A DNA stretch of 64,000 nucleotides from Haliclona indistincta (lineage: Eukaryota > Porifera > Demospongiae > Haplosclerida > Chalinidae), in contig OZ024783.1 in the NCBI GenBank assembly GCA_964017065.1, forward strand, positions 9,561,367 to 9,625,366, read 5' to 3'. The notes below the pieces were generated by a model. The model searched no databases and was not told the DNA's origin. It saw only the letters and a program-made list of their open reading frames with translations. Positions 53,218-64,000 of this stretch are shown here, piece by piece (position 1 is the first letter of the stretch; every line of letters begins with the position of its first letter). The position numbers and the translations under genes are program-made.

Positions 53218-53808
53218 CCCTTTAATTACTAAATTATCTTGCTGAAATTTTAACCTCGTAAATCCTGACCACTTCTCTTGTGAATATCTCGTGTGTCTTT
53301 TGTGCTACTGGTCTCAAAATTGCGTCCTTTTACGCCAGTGAGTAGCCGCAATTGCCCACACTCAAGTCAGTCGATATGCCCCTCCCACTTCGAAAGTGAA
53401 GCCGATAAAGTGCAACGACCTCGTCAAATTTTGTTCAAAGTTAGTGCTTTGGGGCTGGATACTGAAAAGTACACACAACTAGCAGTGGTTTTGGTGAGTG
53501 CAAAATGTAGTCCAGATCATAGAGAATGCACGAAAATGTGTTTCCGAGCACCCTGAAGCCATAAAATGTCCTAATTTTCTTGGCGGCCATTTTGTTTTTC
53601 TTAAAATGTTGTGAAATTTGCACTGAAGCCATAGAAATGCCGAAGCCAATACGTTTAGCGCAGGGGGCGCGCCGAAAACCGGTCAATTTTTTGCGGTTAT
53701 TTGTATTCTTCAATTTGGCTCAATTTTGGGATATTTTAGCACTTTTTCATAAAGTTATGGTGTCTGAAGTATGTATGTCGCCAAAAGGCGACAATAGGGG
53801 TTAAAGGG
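53218..53808. mobile_element. piggyBac-like MITE, copy 3 (591 bases)
   Basis: Same length and ends as the copies at 28054 and 28783, with TTAA on both sides (53214-53217, 53809-53812). It is clearly diverged from the other two. The subterminal hairpin has changed on both arms to TGTCGCC..GGCGACA and remains paired. Confidence 0.88.
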
Positions 53809-54025
53809 TTAACATGGAGAGATTGCAGTGTGTATTATAACGGTCGGCCATCGGCCAAAACGCAGGTTAAATTCGAGCCTTGACCGGTGGCTGACAGTCT
53901 GTCCTGACGCTATGGCCGACTGAGGGCGACCTGCTAAAACAATTTTTGTTGTAATGCATGTAATTGAGGTGTGGCCACGTGGCTAGAATAACTTTCTAAA
54001 ATAACAATTATTATAACCTAATGTA

Positions 54026-54203
54026 AACCATTTCTAGGTGCTGACGAAGAGTTTTGTTGACCCACGCTGAACGTAGCTGTTCTATGCATCGACAAACATG
54101 GACGTCACTGCAAAATCAGCCATGATTTAGAATGTAAAAGTGTTTTTCTTAAAATCAGAAAAAGTAAATGCAGAAAACCCTTCGTCAGCACCTAGAAATG
54201 GTT
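54026..54203. mobile_element. 178-base MITE with TA target duplication
   Basis: Inverted ends AACCATTTCTAGGTGCTGAC and GTCAGCACCTAGAAATGGTT match over at least 24 bases, with TA on both sides. A TA duplication suggests Tc1/mariner origin. Confidence 0.8.
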
Positions 54204-55439
54204 TATAAGAGTCGAATTTCAGCTGGTAACCTTTGCTGCACGGTTAGTCAGGAGAGATTTTTGGCGTGAAAAATGCGTATCCGTACGATGTCGATTGTTC
54301 CTACATTATTCCTTGGTGTAGAATATTGTGCAACGTTTCAAGCTGCATTATACATTGAGACACACTCATTGATGCATCAGAGCAAGTTTCACGCTGCTAG
54401 CGTTGCTCTGTCCCGAGCTGCAGATAAAAGAAAGTCGCTCATTAATATTCATAAAAACGGGTATACCGCCACCTTAAATAGCAAGCTAACCTAGATCTCG
54501 TGCGTGAATAATGTCAAAGCGAACTAGTATATAGTCGTACTGATGGAAGCAGTATATGTACTAGTGCAAAGATATTTAAAAGGCAAGTGTCAAATAAATA
54601 CATTCACCAAGTGGAGGAAACAGTTTGACAGTTTCCTTATGGATGGGTCAACAGAATCAGGCAAAAGTGTTGAAGATGAGCTATTCTTGGTGCAATAGTG
54701 CATACAAGATGATACTGCTCAAGAGATCAGATCATGTGCACACACGGTACTCGTCATTACAAGTCCCAGTCAAAACTAATAATAAGTCGATAAATCTTAA
54801 TGAGTGTGACCATTTATTCGAATCTGAAGATGGCATCAGCAGTGACTACTCAGAAAATGACTCAGATGATGATTAGACATTATGTAGTTACGGTAAACAA
54901 AGATTTTTCATGAAATTCAATAATGTCAGAACATGTCCGATCAACACATATGTTGGTCTGACACATTGTCAGGCCAGGTAAAATAATTATAATATACACT
55001 GGATTGTGATCCATCTTTTCACATCATCTAGGGATATTTTATCATGATGTTTCATACAATCTACCATGAATTTTGCACGTCATCTTTTCAGTCCAGTCAC
55101 GACTGTTTGTCTGCCCTTCAGGTGGTAAAATCTAGCAAGACCACCGCTGTGCATAACACTATCTCTACGTCTCATTGCAGCAAAATTTGCGAAAAAGGAT
55201 ACATGTGTCTGAATTTTTCAATGACTTTCAAGTATGGGAGTATGGTGCCTCTCAAGAGACCTGCGTGACTTGTGAGGCAGCACTCTGTCGCCTCGCGCTC
55301 GTCTTGTCTCAGCACCGTATCATTTTAATGCTTTAGTACTGAATTCTCTCTATACGTAAAGGACAGTTTTAACGATCACAATTATTGAGTCTCACTCTCA
55401 ATCACGTGAGCTTACGTGCACGTGATATAGTCTGTGTAG
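54204..55439. other. Intergenic region, no recognised gene
   Basis: Short frames at 54273-54494 and 54625-54876 (the latter ending in an acidic ESEDGISSDYSENDSDDD) have no recognised domain. Nothing else stands out. Confidence 0.4.
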
Positions 55440-55905
55440 GTGTGGTCATTACAGCTCAAAATCAAAATTGAACCAACCATCACACTCTTGTTCACACAAG
55501 GGTGCGACTATGACAGTATCAGTTTGTATCTTCAGGAAGTCGCCGCCGGAAGACGTGGTTTTTCGACAAGAAGTGTGAGACGACTTTGCTCAAATAGAGG
55601 AATGAGAATCCGGCATAATTTAAGCGGCTTACAGTTAGATCAAGTGGTGAGGCTCTTTGTAGGATGTGTTGGTCACAGTTATGGTCGAAGAACATTACAA
55701 GGACTTCTTCGTTCATACGGAATTCAAGTGAGCCAAAGGCGAATTGCATCGTCACTGAGAAGATTGGCTCCCTTTCATTACAAGGATCGGCGTCAAGACA
55801 CCTATCGTCTGCTCAATCCAGTTCCATACCCCGCTTCCCACTATGGCAAGAAGAGCAGCTGCAGCAGGAACGATTCGAGCCGGGATCCCACGACAAGAAC
55901 TGAAG
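55437..55905 (+). pseudogene. Integrase-core-type transposase relic, N-terminal HTH part only
   Basis: Encodes YDSISLYLQEVAAGRRGFS and TRSVRRLCSNRG, then LDQVVRLFVGCVGHSYGRRT with LLRSYGIQVSQRRI and RLLNPVPYPASHYGKK. This order is typical of the helix-turn-helix region that precedes the integrase core in a widespread animal family of rve-domain proteins. After HYGKK the similarity stops; the DDE catalytic core is missing. The frame continues to 56048 but is not recognisable. Confidence 0.7.
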
Positions 55906-56287
55906 AATTGTTTTGTACTAGAACTATTATCATTGACACACCGTTACCAAAATCTGGAGGTCTCATCATCGAGGTGGTATCACGTGAATCCTATATCTCT
56001 TCAAACTTTGTGTCATTTCTCACTAGCAGTTTAGAACTTGCGCCATGACTGTTTGTTTGCCCTTCAGGAGGTAAATCAGGCAAAATATCATCATTGTTAC
56101 TATAACAAGATTCTAACTTTAAACTGCTGAATCTTAAAGATTCAGGATAACACCAATAAAATCTACAAGAATTGGTGTAAAAGCGTACTTCAGTGCAAAT
56201 CATTTCGAGTTCACTCAAGATTTACTCAAATTCTCAAAATCTTGAAGATATTCAAGATTCGTGACTGAATCTTGAATCTTGAAGTTA

Positions 56288-56488
56288 AGTTGAAGTTAAC
56301 TTTAAACTGCTCACATGCCTGAGCAGCAGCTCTCCTATCTCTCTCTTTCCTCTCTAGTGCGTAGCTCACCCTGTCATCGTACGTGTGCGTGCGAAACGAA
56401 TCACACAATAAATAAAAGAATATTACCTATGCAGCCGTACCTATGATTGTATTATACTGTACTTTTACTGCGTTTCTCTTTTTTACAG
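56288..56488 (+). repeat. Third copy of the intron-like repeat
   Basis: Starts AAGTTAACTTTAAACTGCTC, contains AGCAGCAGCTCTCCTATCTC and ends GCGTTTCTCTTTTTTACAG. It is followed by different sequence (ATTACTTCAAAGAC). Related to 47090-47347 and 47525-47801. Confidence 0.85.
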
Positions 56489-57371
56489 ATTACTTCAAAG
56501 ACTTGAGTTTTAGCAACCTATTTTCATTTGTCGTTTGTTAGGTGATCGTATCATAATAAGCGTTATATCATTACACTCAATACTAGTTAATAGACTATTA
56601 ATAATGACATCATCTTGATAGTAATGTGTGCACGCAGCCATATAGCTTCGTGCTGTTGTGCTCATTACTTGATTTGAATATTCCGTTTAATCGAAAATCA
56701 AATTTAAAGCATTCTAAGCAAGGGCGTATAGTATAGTCTTTGACAAGAAGGAATTTAACTATCCCCTCTTTAACGGAGTCTCCCAGGTCAGGGTGGGGCA
56801 TTAGCCCTCGTTTGCCAGCCTCTCCGTCCCCAGAGGTGGGAGAATTGCCGTTATTGTATCTTACATGAGTACATGCTGCATGCTGGAGAGTGGCGGTCTT
56901 TTATTCGTCTCTTATCCGTCTTTTATCTATCTTTATCTGTCTCGGTTAATAATCAACGAAGCTCTTGCTCTGCGCGCCTGAAAATGACTGAAAAACGGGT
57001 TCTGATTTACTTGAGGAAGAGACGAAGGCCCGTGTGTTTTACCTCACCAGGAAAACTGCACTACACAATGTCTAATCATTCATGAAAGTGTTAGAACTCG
57101 CTAGTTAAGCATAGTTCGAGTAGGAATGAGTTCACAAACAGCATGTGTAAACTCCTTTCCAAGCTTCTAATGCTCTACGTGAAGTAATAACGTAATCTCA
57201 GTTCAAATTGTTCTTGTGGTTTAAGAAATAGTTATGATGTACCGGTACTGAATTTTTTTATGGAATATTTTTTAAAGTAAAGTTTTGCAGATTTGTAACA
57301 AGTTCTCATTAATGAATTCCCATTTATTTCCATTAACAGTATGCACACTTAGCGAATATCAATCTTGCTGA
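56489..57371. other. Intergenic region, no recognised gene
   Basis: No coding similarity seen. Short frames at 56610-56801 (-) and 56873-57085 (+) lack any domain. Confidence 0.4.
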
Positions 57372-57417
57372 CACAGCGGAGGCGTGTGAATCACTTGAGT
57401 CACATGCCTCCGCTGTG
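57372..57417. repeat. Inverted repeat, about 18-base arms
   Basis: CACAGCGGAGGCGTGTGA and TCACATGCCTCCGCTGTG, with one mismatch and a loop of about 10 bases. Confidence 0.9.
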
Positions 57418-57757
57418 ACGTGCCTCTGCTCCGTTTCTCTTTTTATTGCCTCCGAGGAAATAAAAAGAGAAAGAGAGAAAATGGAAAGAGAGAGAGAGCA
57501 CATTCTCATCGGAGCTGATTGCTACTGGACACTGGTGTTATAAGTCATGTTATGGTGACCTAAGCTAAGTGCTGAGTTCACAGGAGAAGAGCGACAAGTT
57601 TCTTATAACTAAAAAGTCCGTGAAAAGCTTGATGACGTAGCCAGATTCTAATTCGGTATGATCTCTCCGTGATAGCTATTGAAGAATAACATGACAGTTC
57701 TACACAGCGCGTAAAAGGGCTGAAGAAAGAAGAAGGATGGTGGATGAACATAATCTA

Positions 57758-58043
57758 GTGCACGTACAATGGCAACTGAGAGATCTGGTAAAAAGAGAAG
57801 AGGATTGCACGTACAATGGCAGCTGAGAGACCTGGTAAAAAGAGAAAACGATTGCACGTACAATGGCTGCTGAGAGATCTGGTAAAAAGAGAAGAGGATG
57901 TAAAGAGAGAGGAAAAGAGGTTGCGCATGGAATTTAAGGGGAGAGAAGAGGCTGAAGCAATGAAGACGAAAGAATTGGATGGCAGAGAAGAGGAAATAAA
58001 AAGAGAAAGAGAGAAAATGGAAAGAGACAGAGAGCTAATGTAA
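57758..58043 (+). other. Charged coiled-coil frame with a 47-base triplicated start
   Basis: Three copies of a 47-base unit (CACGTACAATGGC[AT] at 57761, 57808, 57855) lead into a Lys/Glu-rich frame (57816-58043) encoding KREEDVKREEKRLRMEFKGR and EEAEAMKTKELDGREEEIKR. The unit length is not a multiple of three, so the copies are in different frames. Related fragments occur at 49948-49984 and 57445-57500. It may be a decayed member of a coiled-coil protein family; I do not recognise it. Confidence 0.4.
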
Positions 58044-58869
58044 AGAGAAAGAGAGAGAGCTAATGCAAAGAGAGAGAGAGCAAGTGGAGAGTAGAAAGCG
58101 AGACAGGGAAGACGAAGAAGATTCTGATTTTAAAGGAAAAGTGAACAAGTTAGTATTGACTTTCCATTTAATTTTTTAATGCAGGATATTAGATTTGTTC
58201 TTCGACTATTGTTGCTATACTCTTCTAGATTCGGAATGTATACGTCAAAAATATTAGCCAAAGGCCCAAAGCTACTAAGAAGATAATCTAGAAAATATTT
58301 CACACAAGCAAGTATCGACGTCTATAAAATAATTTGGAGAGACCGGTCAGACAAACAACTAAGCCAGAACAACACCATCCTGATCGGCGTAGCAAAATTA
58401 GAAGACATAATGATACATAACTACAAAGACAGATATCATTCCAATTTCTACATCAAACACAAAACATAATAACAGACAGATATCACTACAATTTCTTCAT
58501 CAGACACAACCCAACATTGTAACAATGTTCAGATCTATCTATTGTTGCTTTGCAGGGCTTCAGAATTGTTACAATCTCTCATAGCTATGAACAGTGCCCT
58601 GAGCATCAGTAGCATCTCCTCGACTACACAAGATGACAACACTCACTTTAATATTGATACATTTTATTGTTCTTACTCTCTTCCATAGAAATATCTACTC
58701 CCACACGCACCACGATAATGACAAACTGAGCCATAGCCTTGAACACAGGTTAAACAGGCTGCTTTGGTTCTTGTCAACAAACTTTTAACACCTACACTGA
58801 CTGAAGCTTGCTACAAATATTATACAATCGTCTGAATTTTCACTTGAAACTACAATGCCTTGATCATGA
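58044..58869. other. Intergenic region, no recognised gene
   Basis: A GAGA-rich stretch to about 58110, then AT-rich sequence with the short direct repeat ACAGACAGATATCA(C/T) near 58420-58490. No coding similarity. Confidence 0.4.
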
Positions 58870-59480
58870 TTTGAGCGAAATTTCTGTCAATGTCACTATT
58901 CCATAATAGCTTGTCTTTACACAATCATTACTGAGTTGATTTGTAAAAACTATGGCTGCGACACCAAAGAGTCTTAAATAGTTGCTAAAATTCCACATAA
59001 ATGTATCCACAATGTATTTTATTGAACAGCAAGTTCGTCTTTTGAGTGCCGCACAGCAGAGGATCTTCTTCATGACATATACAACTATTTTAGCCACAGT
59101 GCCAAGCGCTAGGCTGAATTCAAGAAAATTTCAATGGTTAGCTGAGGTAGAACCACACAAGATTCTCAGGCCATGTCAAACCAGGTGGCTGTCGTTGCAT
59201 TCATGTGTGCGCCGTCTCATTGAGCAGTGGGATGCTTTGAAGCAGCTGTAAGCAACGACAACTTTGTTGGCATCTCAGAGAATTGTAAGCCAAATGAAAA
59301 ATCCAATCTGGATATTCTCTACTTGCACTTCTTGATTTTGTTTTGCCTAAGTTCACAAATTTGAATTTAATGTATCAAAGCTCAAAGATGACACTTCACT
59401 GCTTATCTCGAGGACTGAGTACAGTATATAGACGTGTACTGTATTATCTAAGCTACACGAGTGCAAGTCGTTTTACAAGT
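58870..59480 (+). pseudogene. hAT-like (ZMYM/ZNF-associated) transposase relic
   Basis: Frames taken in turn give AEDLLHDIYNYFSHSAKR, then FQWLAEVEPHKILRPCQTRW with LSLHSCVRRLIEQWDALKQL, then PKFTNLNLMYQSSKM and LSRGLSTVYRRVLYYL. This is a conserved stretch of a hAT-related family (usually HNYFSxSxKR..EF..FQ....EPHKIL...QTRWLSL...V.R.LEQW.AL). Stops and frameshifts separate the blocks. It ends next to the TIR-element relative at about 59470. Confidence 0.65.
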
Positions 59481-59755
59481 AACAAGCTCCTGTTTGCTGC
59501 TGTACGTCACAAGGCCACAGCCTTCTTTATAATTTGTATGCTGCTGGTAAAAATCGATATAAAAGCAGTCCAGTGGCTGGTGTGGCGCTAGACACATCTT
59601 GCTAAATCCGAGAAAATAGCTCAGTGATACTTTGCAGTGCCACTGTTTCCATACTCACCATGGTAACCATATAGGCTGTGGAGTGTATGTTTGGATATCA
59701 CTACATGCTGGATTGGAGTTGAAGGCTCTTTCCCGTATGCACTCCTGCACGTACT
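59470..59755. mobile_element. Diverged copy of the 558-base TIR element
   Basis: TTTTACAAGTAACAAGCTCC, GGCCACAGCCTTCTTTAT and TGTATGCTGCTGGTAAAAA correspond to 34110-34190. The right end GATTGGAGTTGAAGGCTC then TTTCCCGTATGCACTCCTG corresponds to the right TIR at 34318-34354. The left TIR is missing. Confidence 0.65.
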
Positions 59756-59989
59756 AGGTAGCACACATTGATGTTCAACTTCGAAATATTTGTTTTAGAA
59801 ATCTGCTTCGACTGATTTGCAGTTTTGCTGAAACTGTAAAAGACCTTATGGGTCATACCGTGTCATAATTTGTCTGTTATTGGTCAGTAACTAGGCGACA
59901 ACATACCTTCACACCTCAGTATGCAACCTATGAATTTATATCTTGGACATTTATTGCAATTTTAAGTACCTAGTACATTATCATTTCAT

Positions 59990-60286
59990 TCATGAGAATC
60001 ACTTCTTGTGTTATCCAATGATTATGCACATAATTATAAATGTAGATATTAATCGTGAATTTTATACTTAAACTGAAAATTCTGTGGTGGTCCGTGTAGT
60101 GATGTGAACACAACTGAACACATTCATTAATAATCATTATACCACAATATTTATCCAATCATTATTTACCATGTATAATTAGAAAAGAAATATATACTCC
60201 TCATGGTACATGGTCAACTGAGCTAGTCGTACTCACACGGTTATCCAGGTGCATCGTAGTTACAACACTGGCGACGAGGATCATTC
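59990..60286 (+). promoter_or_regulatory. Probable 5' LTR end and primer-binding site of the Ty3 element
   Basis: Directly before the Gag start lies TGGCGACGAGGA (60270-60281), which resembles the primer-binding site found after the LTR in many metazoan Ty3 elements. A TATA-like ATATATACT is at about 60191. The sequence before the primer-binding site ends in CA, as LTRs do. The LTR left boundary cannot be fixed because the 3' LTR is outside the window. Confidence 0.4.
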
Positions 60287-63200
60287 ATGGCGGTACGAAT
60301 TGATATACCACCTCTACAGCCATTTGACCCACTGACAGACCGAACTTCGATCGGACAGCGATGGAAATCCTGGATAAAACGGTTCGACACGTATCTGTTA
60401 GCCTCAAACATCACTAACGACAGACAGAAACGCGCTATGTTGCTTTATCAAGCTGGATCCGAGACACAAGAGATATTCGAGACTCTAGCCGACACGGGAG
60501 TAGACTATGCTACCGCAAAAACCAAGCTCGACGAATATTTCTCTCCAAAGAAAAATGTCACTTATGAGATCTTCCAATTCCGTCAAGCAACACAACAAAC
60601 AGGTGAAAGTGTTGAACAGTTTGCTACCAGACTTCGCAAATTAGCAGCTAACTGTGAATTCGACAATGTCGACAAAGAAATTACTTCAGCTATTGTACAA
60701 CACTGTCTTTCCAAGCGTTTGCGTCGATTTGCACTCCGAGAAAGCCCACTAACACTGGAAAATCTTCTGACCAAAGCTCGCAGCTTAGAGTCAAGTGAGA
60801 CACAAGCAACAGGAATAGAAGAGAAACTTACAAAGACTCCACAGCCTGATTCAGACATCAATTTCGTCAAAGGACACTACAAGAAGAAACATCCCGTACG
60901 AGATCGTTCAAACACAAAGCCCCACGACAAGAGATCGCCATCCAACACATGTCAAAAATGTGGAAACAAATGGCCTCACAAAGGAAGTCCATGTCCAGCA
61001 CAAGGATGTACTTGTCGGAAATGCGGAAAACCAAACCATTTTGCCAAAATGTGCAGAACCACAGTCACACCGAAGCAAAGAGATAGCCGACAGAAACCAC
61101 AAAACAAAATACAAGTTGTCAAAGAAGAAGAGAGCGAGTCAAGTAGTGACGACGAGTATGCTTACTCGACTGGAACTAGCAAGTCCAAAGTCCCAATGGT
61201 TGTTGTCAAAGTAAACAACGTCGACATTGAAATGATTGTTGACACAGGTGCCTCTACCGATATAGTCGACGAGACTGCTTTCGAGCTAATCAACCATGAC
61301 AACAGCATCACGTTGCAAGATTCATCCAAACGTCTACTTGCTTATGGCTCCAACAACCAGCTAGCATCCAGAGGAAAGTTCCACGGCACTATCTCCTTTC
61401 AAAATCAGAAATGTGACACAGTACTACACGTACTGAAAGGAAACCACGGTTCACTTCTCAGTTACAAAACTGCGACCGCTCTGGGAATACTACATATCCA
61501 AGTAAACCACGTTACTGATCAGAGTTCACCATGTCTACCACCAGGGACGTTGCCAACAAAGTACCCTAGCCTTTTCCAAGGAATCGGCAAGATAAAAGGA
61601 GTTGAAGTCAAGCTACACATCGACGAAACGATAACTCCCATTGCTCAACAACCAAGAAGGATCCCCTTTCACATCCGAAAAAAAGTAGAAACAGAGTTGA
61701 CTAACCTCGAGGAAAAGGGAATCATTGAGCGTGTGTATGGTCCTACTCCATGGGTTTCACCACTGGTGATCACTCCAAAGAAGAACGGAGAAGTCCGCAT
61801 CTGTGTAGACATGCGAGCAGCAAATCAAGCTATCACGAGAGAACGTCACCCACTGCCAACAGTAGATGACTTGATACACACTCTGAACGGAGCTACCGTA
61901 TTTTCAAAGCTTGATTTACGAGCAGGATACCACCAAGTACCTCTAGCTCAAGAAAGCCGATACATAACCACGTTTGCGACACACCAAGGTCTTTGGAGAT
62001 ATACTCGATTGAACTTTGGTACCAACTCAGCTAGCGAGATATTCCAGAAAACGATCCAAGATCAGCTACGAGGAATCACAGGTGCACTGAACATCAGCGA
62101 TGATGTAATCATCTTTGGGAAAAACCAAGCCGAACACGACAAAGCACTTGATGCTGTCTGCAAGAAGTTCGTAGACATGAACGTCACACTCAACAAAAAG
62201 AAATGTGAGTTCAACAAACCATCCGTCACTTTCTTTGGCTTTGTTTTTTCTGGAAAAGGTGTAGCACCAGACCCTAAAAAGGTTGAAGCTATCAAGAATG
62301 CACCAGCACCTACAACCTCCAGTGGTGTTCGCAGCTTTCTGGGAATGGCGACATATTGTGCTAAATTCATACCCAAGTTCAGCGATGTCTCAGCACCGTT
62401 ACGAGAGCTGACAAAGAAAGATGTACCATTCCGATGGACGAAGAAGCAAGAGCACTCCTTCAACGAGATCAAACGACTCCTGACAAGCACTGAAGTCATG
62501 GCTTACTTTGATGCAGACAAAGAGACTGAGCTCAACACCGATGCATCTCCAACAGGACTATCAGCAATCCTAGCACAAAGATCAACAACTACCGGAGAGA
62601 AGAGAGTTGTAGCCTACATCAGCAGAACACTGTCTCCTGTGGAGCAAAGATACTCACAGACAGAAAGAGAAGCACTCGCCATAGTATGGGCAGTTGAAAG
62701 GCTACACATTTATCTCTTTGGCAATCGATTCAAACTTCTCACAGATTGCAAACCTGTACAGCTGATCATCTCTAATCCAAAATCCAGACCTCCAGCAAGA
62801 ATCGAGCGCTGGAACCTACGACTTCAGAGTTACGACTTCGAAGCAGTACACATGCAAGGAAGCCACAACCCCTCAGATTTTCTCTCAAGACACTCGATAC
62901 AGGAAGCAGCACGACCCAGATGTCTTGCAGAAGAATATGTATGTTTCCTGGCAGCAAACGCAGTCCCCAAAGCAATGACCCTGGAAGAGATCAAGTCCGC
63001 TGTGAAAGAAGACAAAACTCTCCAATGTGTTTCATGGTTAGTGAAAAATCAAGCGTGGAATGAAATCGACAACCTCCCACCAGAACACGAAGGAGCAGAC
63101 CGGACAGAGCTCAAACTCTTCGAGAAAGTGAAAGACGAGCTCACAGTGAATGACGAATCTGATGTTGTACTCAAAAACAGCCAAATCGTCATCCCGACCA

Positions 63201-64000
63201 CACTCAGAAACAGAGCAGTCACACTCGCACACGAAGGTCACCAAGGACTGACAAAGACGAAGCAACTGCTAAGGGAAAAAGTATGGTTCCCCAAAATTGA
63301 CACATGGGTGAAGAGAGAGATCAAGAAATGTATTCCATGTCAAGCGAACAGCCCCGAGAAACACCCCGACCCACTGCAGATGTCACAGTTACCACCAGCG
63401 CCTTGGCACACTGTACACACCGATTTCTGTGGACCCTTCCCAACAGGTGAATACGTGTTAGTTGTCATTGATGCTTACTCCAGATTCCCAGAAGTCGAGA
63501 TTGTGAAGTCAACATCAGCAGCTACCACAATACCAAAGCTAGAACACATCTTCGCTACACACGGCATTCCCACAGTCCTGTGCAGTGATAATGGTCCTCC
63601 ATTTACGAGCCACGAATTCAAGTCTTACACAAAAGAAAATGGAATAAAGCACAGGAAGATCACTCCATTATGGCCGCAAGCGAATTCTGAGGCAGAAAGT
63701 TTCATGAAGCCACTCACGAAAGCCATTCGATCTGCTTACGCTGAAGGGAAAAACTGGACCAAACACCTACACAAGTTTCTTCTCAACTATCGAACAACAC
63801 CACACACCACTACCGGTCAAGCACCAGCCACACTCTTATTCAATCGACAAGTGCAGAACAAACTTCCTCAGCTCATAACCGAAATTCCGGACAAGGCGGT
63901 GAGAGAGAAAGATCAAAAGGCTAAGGAAAAGATGAAACAATACGCTGACACTAGACGAAGAGCCAAAAGATCAAACATCACAGTTGGAGACGCCATCCTT
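60287..64000 (+). mobile_element. Ty3/gypsy retrotransposon, fused Gag-Pol frame, apparently intact, 3' end outside window
   Basis: One frame of 1238 codons from ATG 60287 runs to the window edge with no stop. In order: Gag; two zinc knuckles (about residues 222-236 and CRKCGKPNHFAKMC at 243-256); aspartic protease DTGAS (319-323); reverse transcriptase with FSKLDLRAGYHQ and the catalytic Asp pair in ISDD (605-606); RNase H (NTDASPTGL, Asp 752); integrase zinc finger (His 982, His 985, Cys 1015, Cys 1018) and core residues Asp 1046, Asp 1101, Glu 1137, a D-x35-E spacing. Gag and Pol are in one frame, so no frameshift is needed. All catalytic residues I can check are present, unlike the other Ty3 relics here. 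Confidence 0.93.

Noticed and set aside
60583..63265. Several minus-strand frames of 60-145 codons
   Set aside because: They are antisense to the Ty3 Gag-Pol frame, which has clear domains and no stops.

Overview
This 64 kb window is animal nuclear DNA: GT-AG introns (down to 41 bp), few genes and many transposon relics. The best supported gene is an ATM checkpoint kinase on the minus strand. It is recognised by strong collinear similarity to the N-terminal solenoid of animal ATM. The mixture of Ty3, PIF/Harbinger, hAT, Crypton, integrase-like and SWIM-domain relics, and the very short introns, suggest an early-branching metazoan, most likely a sponge. The species call is inference only.

Layout. 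1-0.6 kb: decayed SWIM-domain transposase. 2.0-4.4 kb: a pseudogene copy and then an apparently intact SLC15/POT-type transporter (+). 5.76-6.78 kb: a five-pass membrane protein of unknown function (+). 7.24-37.78 kb: 26 ATM exons (-) with consistent splice phases, encoding about 1245 residues of the HEAT-repeat region. The ATM introns hold many repeats: a foldback element, MITEs, minisatellites, tRNA-derived SINEs and the relics of Ty3, hAT-like and PIF/Harbinger elements. Neither the ATM N-terminus nor its FAT/kinase half is visible. The 10.9 kb intron at 26.8-37.7 kb also holds two nearly identical piggyBac-like MITEs, an Ulp1-like protease relic split by a TIR element, a PHD-finger ORF and two Crypton relics.

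38.9-45.8 kb: a tandem array of three units of about 2.1-2.5 kb, with a recurring 13-base motif and exon-like segments. A coiled-coil exon candidate and a transmembrane exon candidate follow it. 48.8-49.6 kb: C-terminal part of a retroelement protein. 50.5 kb: orphan trypsin fragment. 51.4-52.3 kb (-): a second five-pass membrane protein that shares organisation and an ERKPL tail motif with the one at 5.8 kb. 52.5-60 kb: minisatellite, Ty3 gag fragment, third MITE, integrase-like and hAT-like relics. 60.29-64.0 kb: an uninterrupted Ty3/gypsy gag-pol reading frame that runs off the window.

The host genes (ATM, the POT transporter and the two membrane proteins) do not form an obvious pathway. 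The POT transporter and the membrane proteins may share an endolysosomal location, which is inference from family knowledge and tail motifs. No bacterial-type operons, CRISPR arrays or rRNA genes are present.
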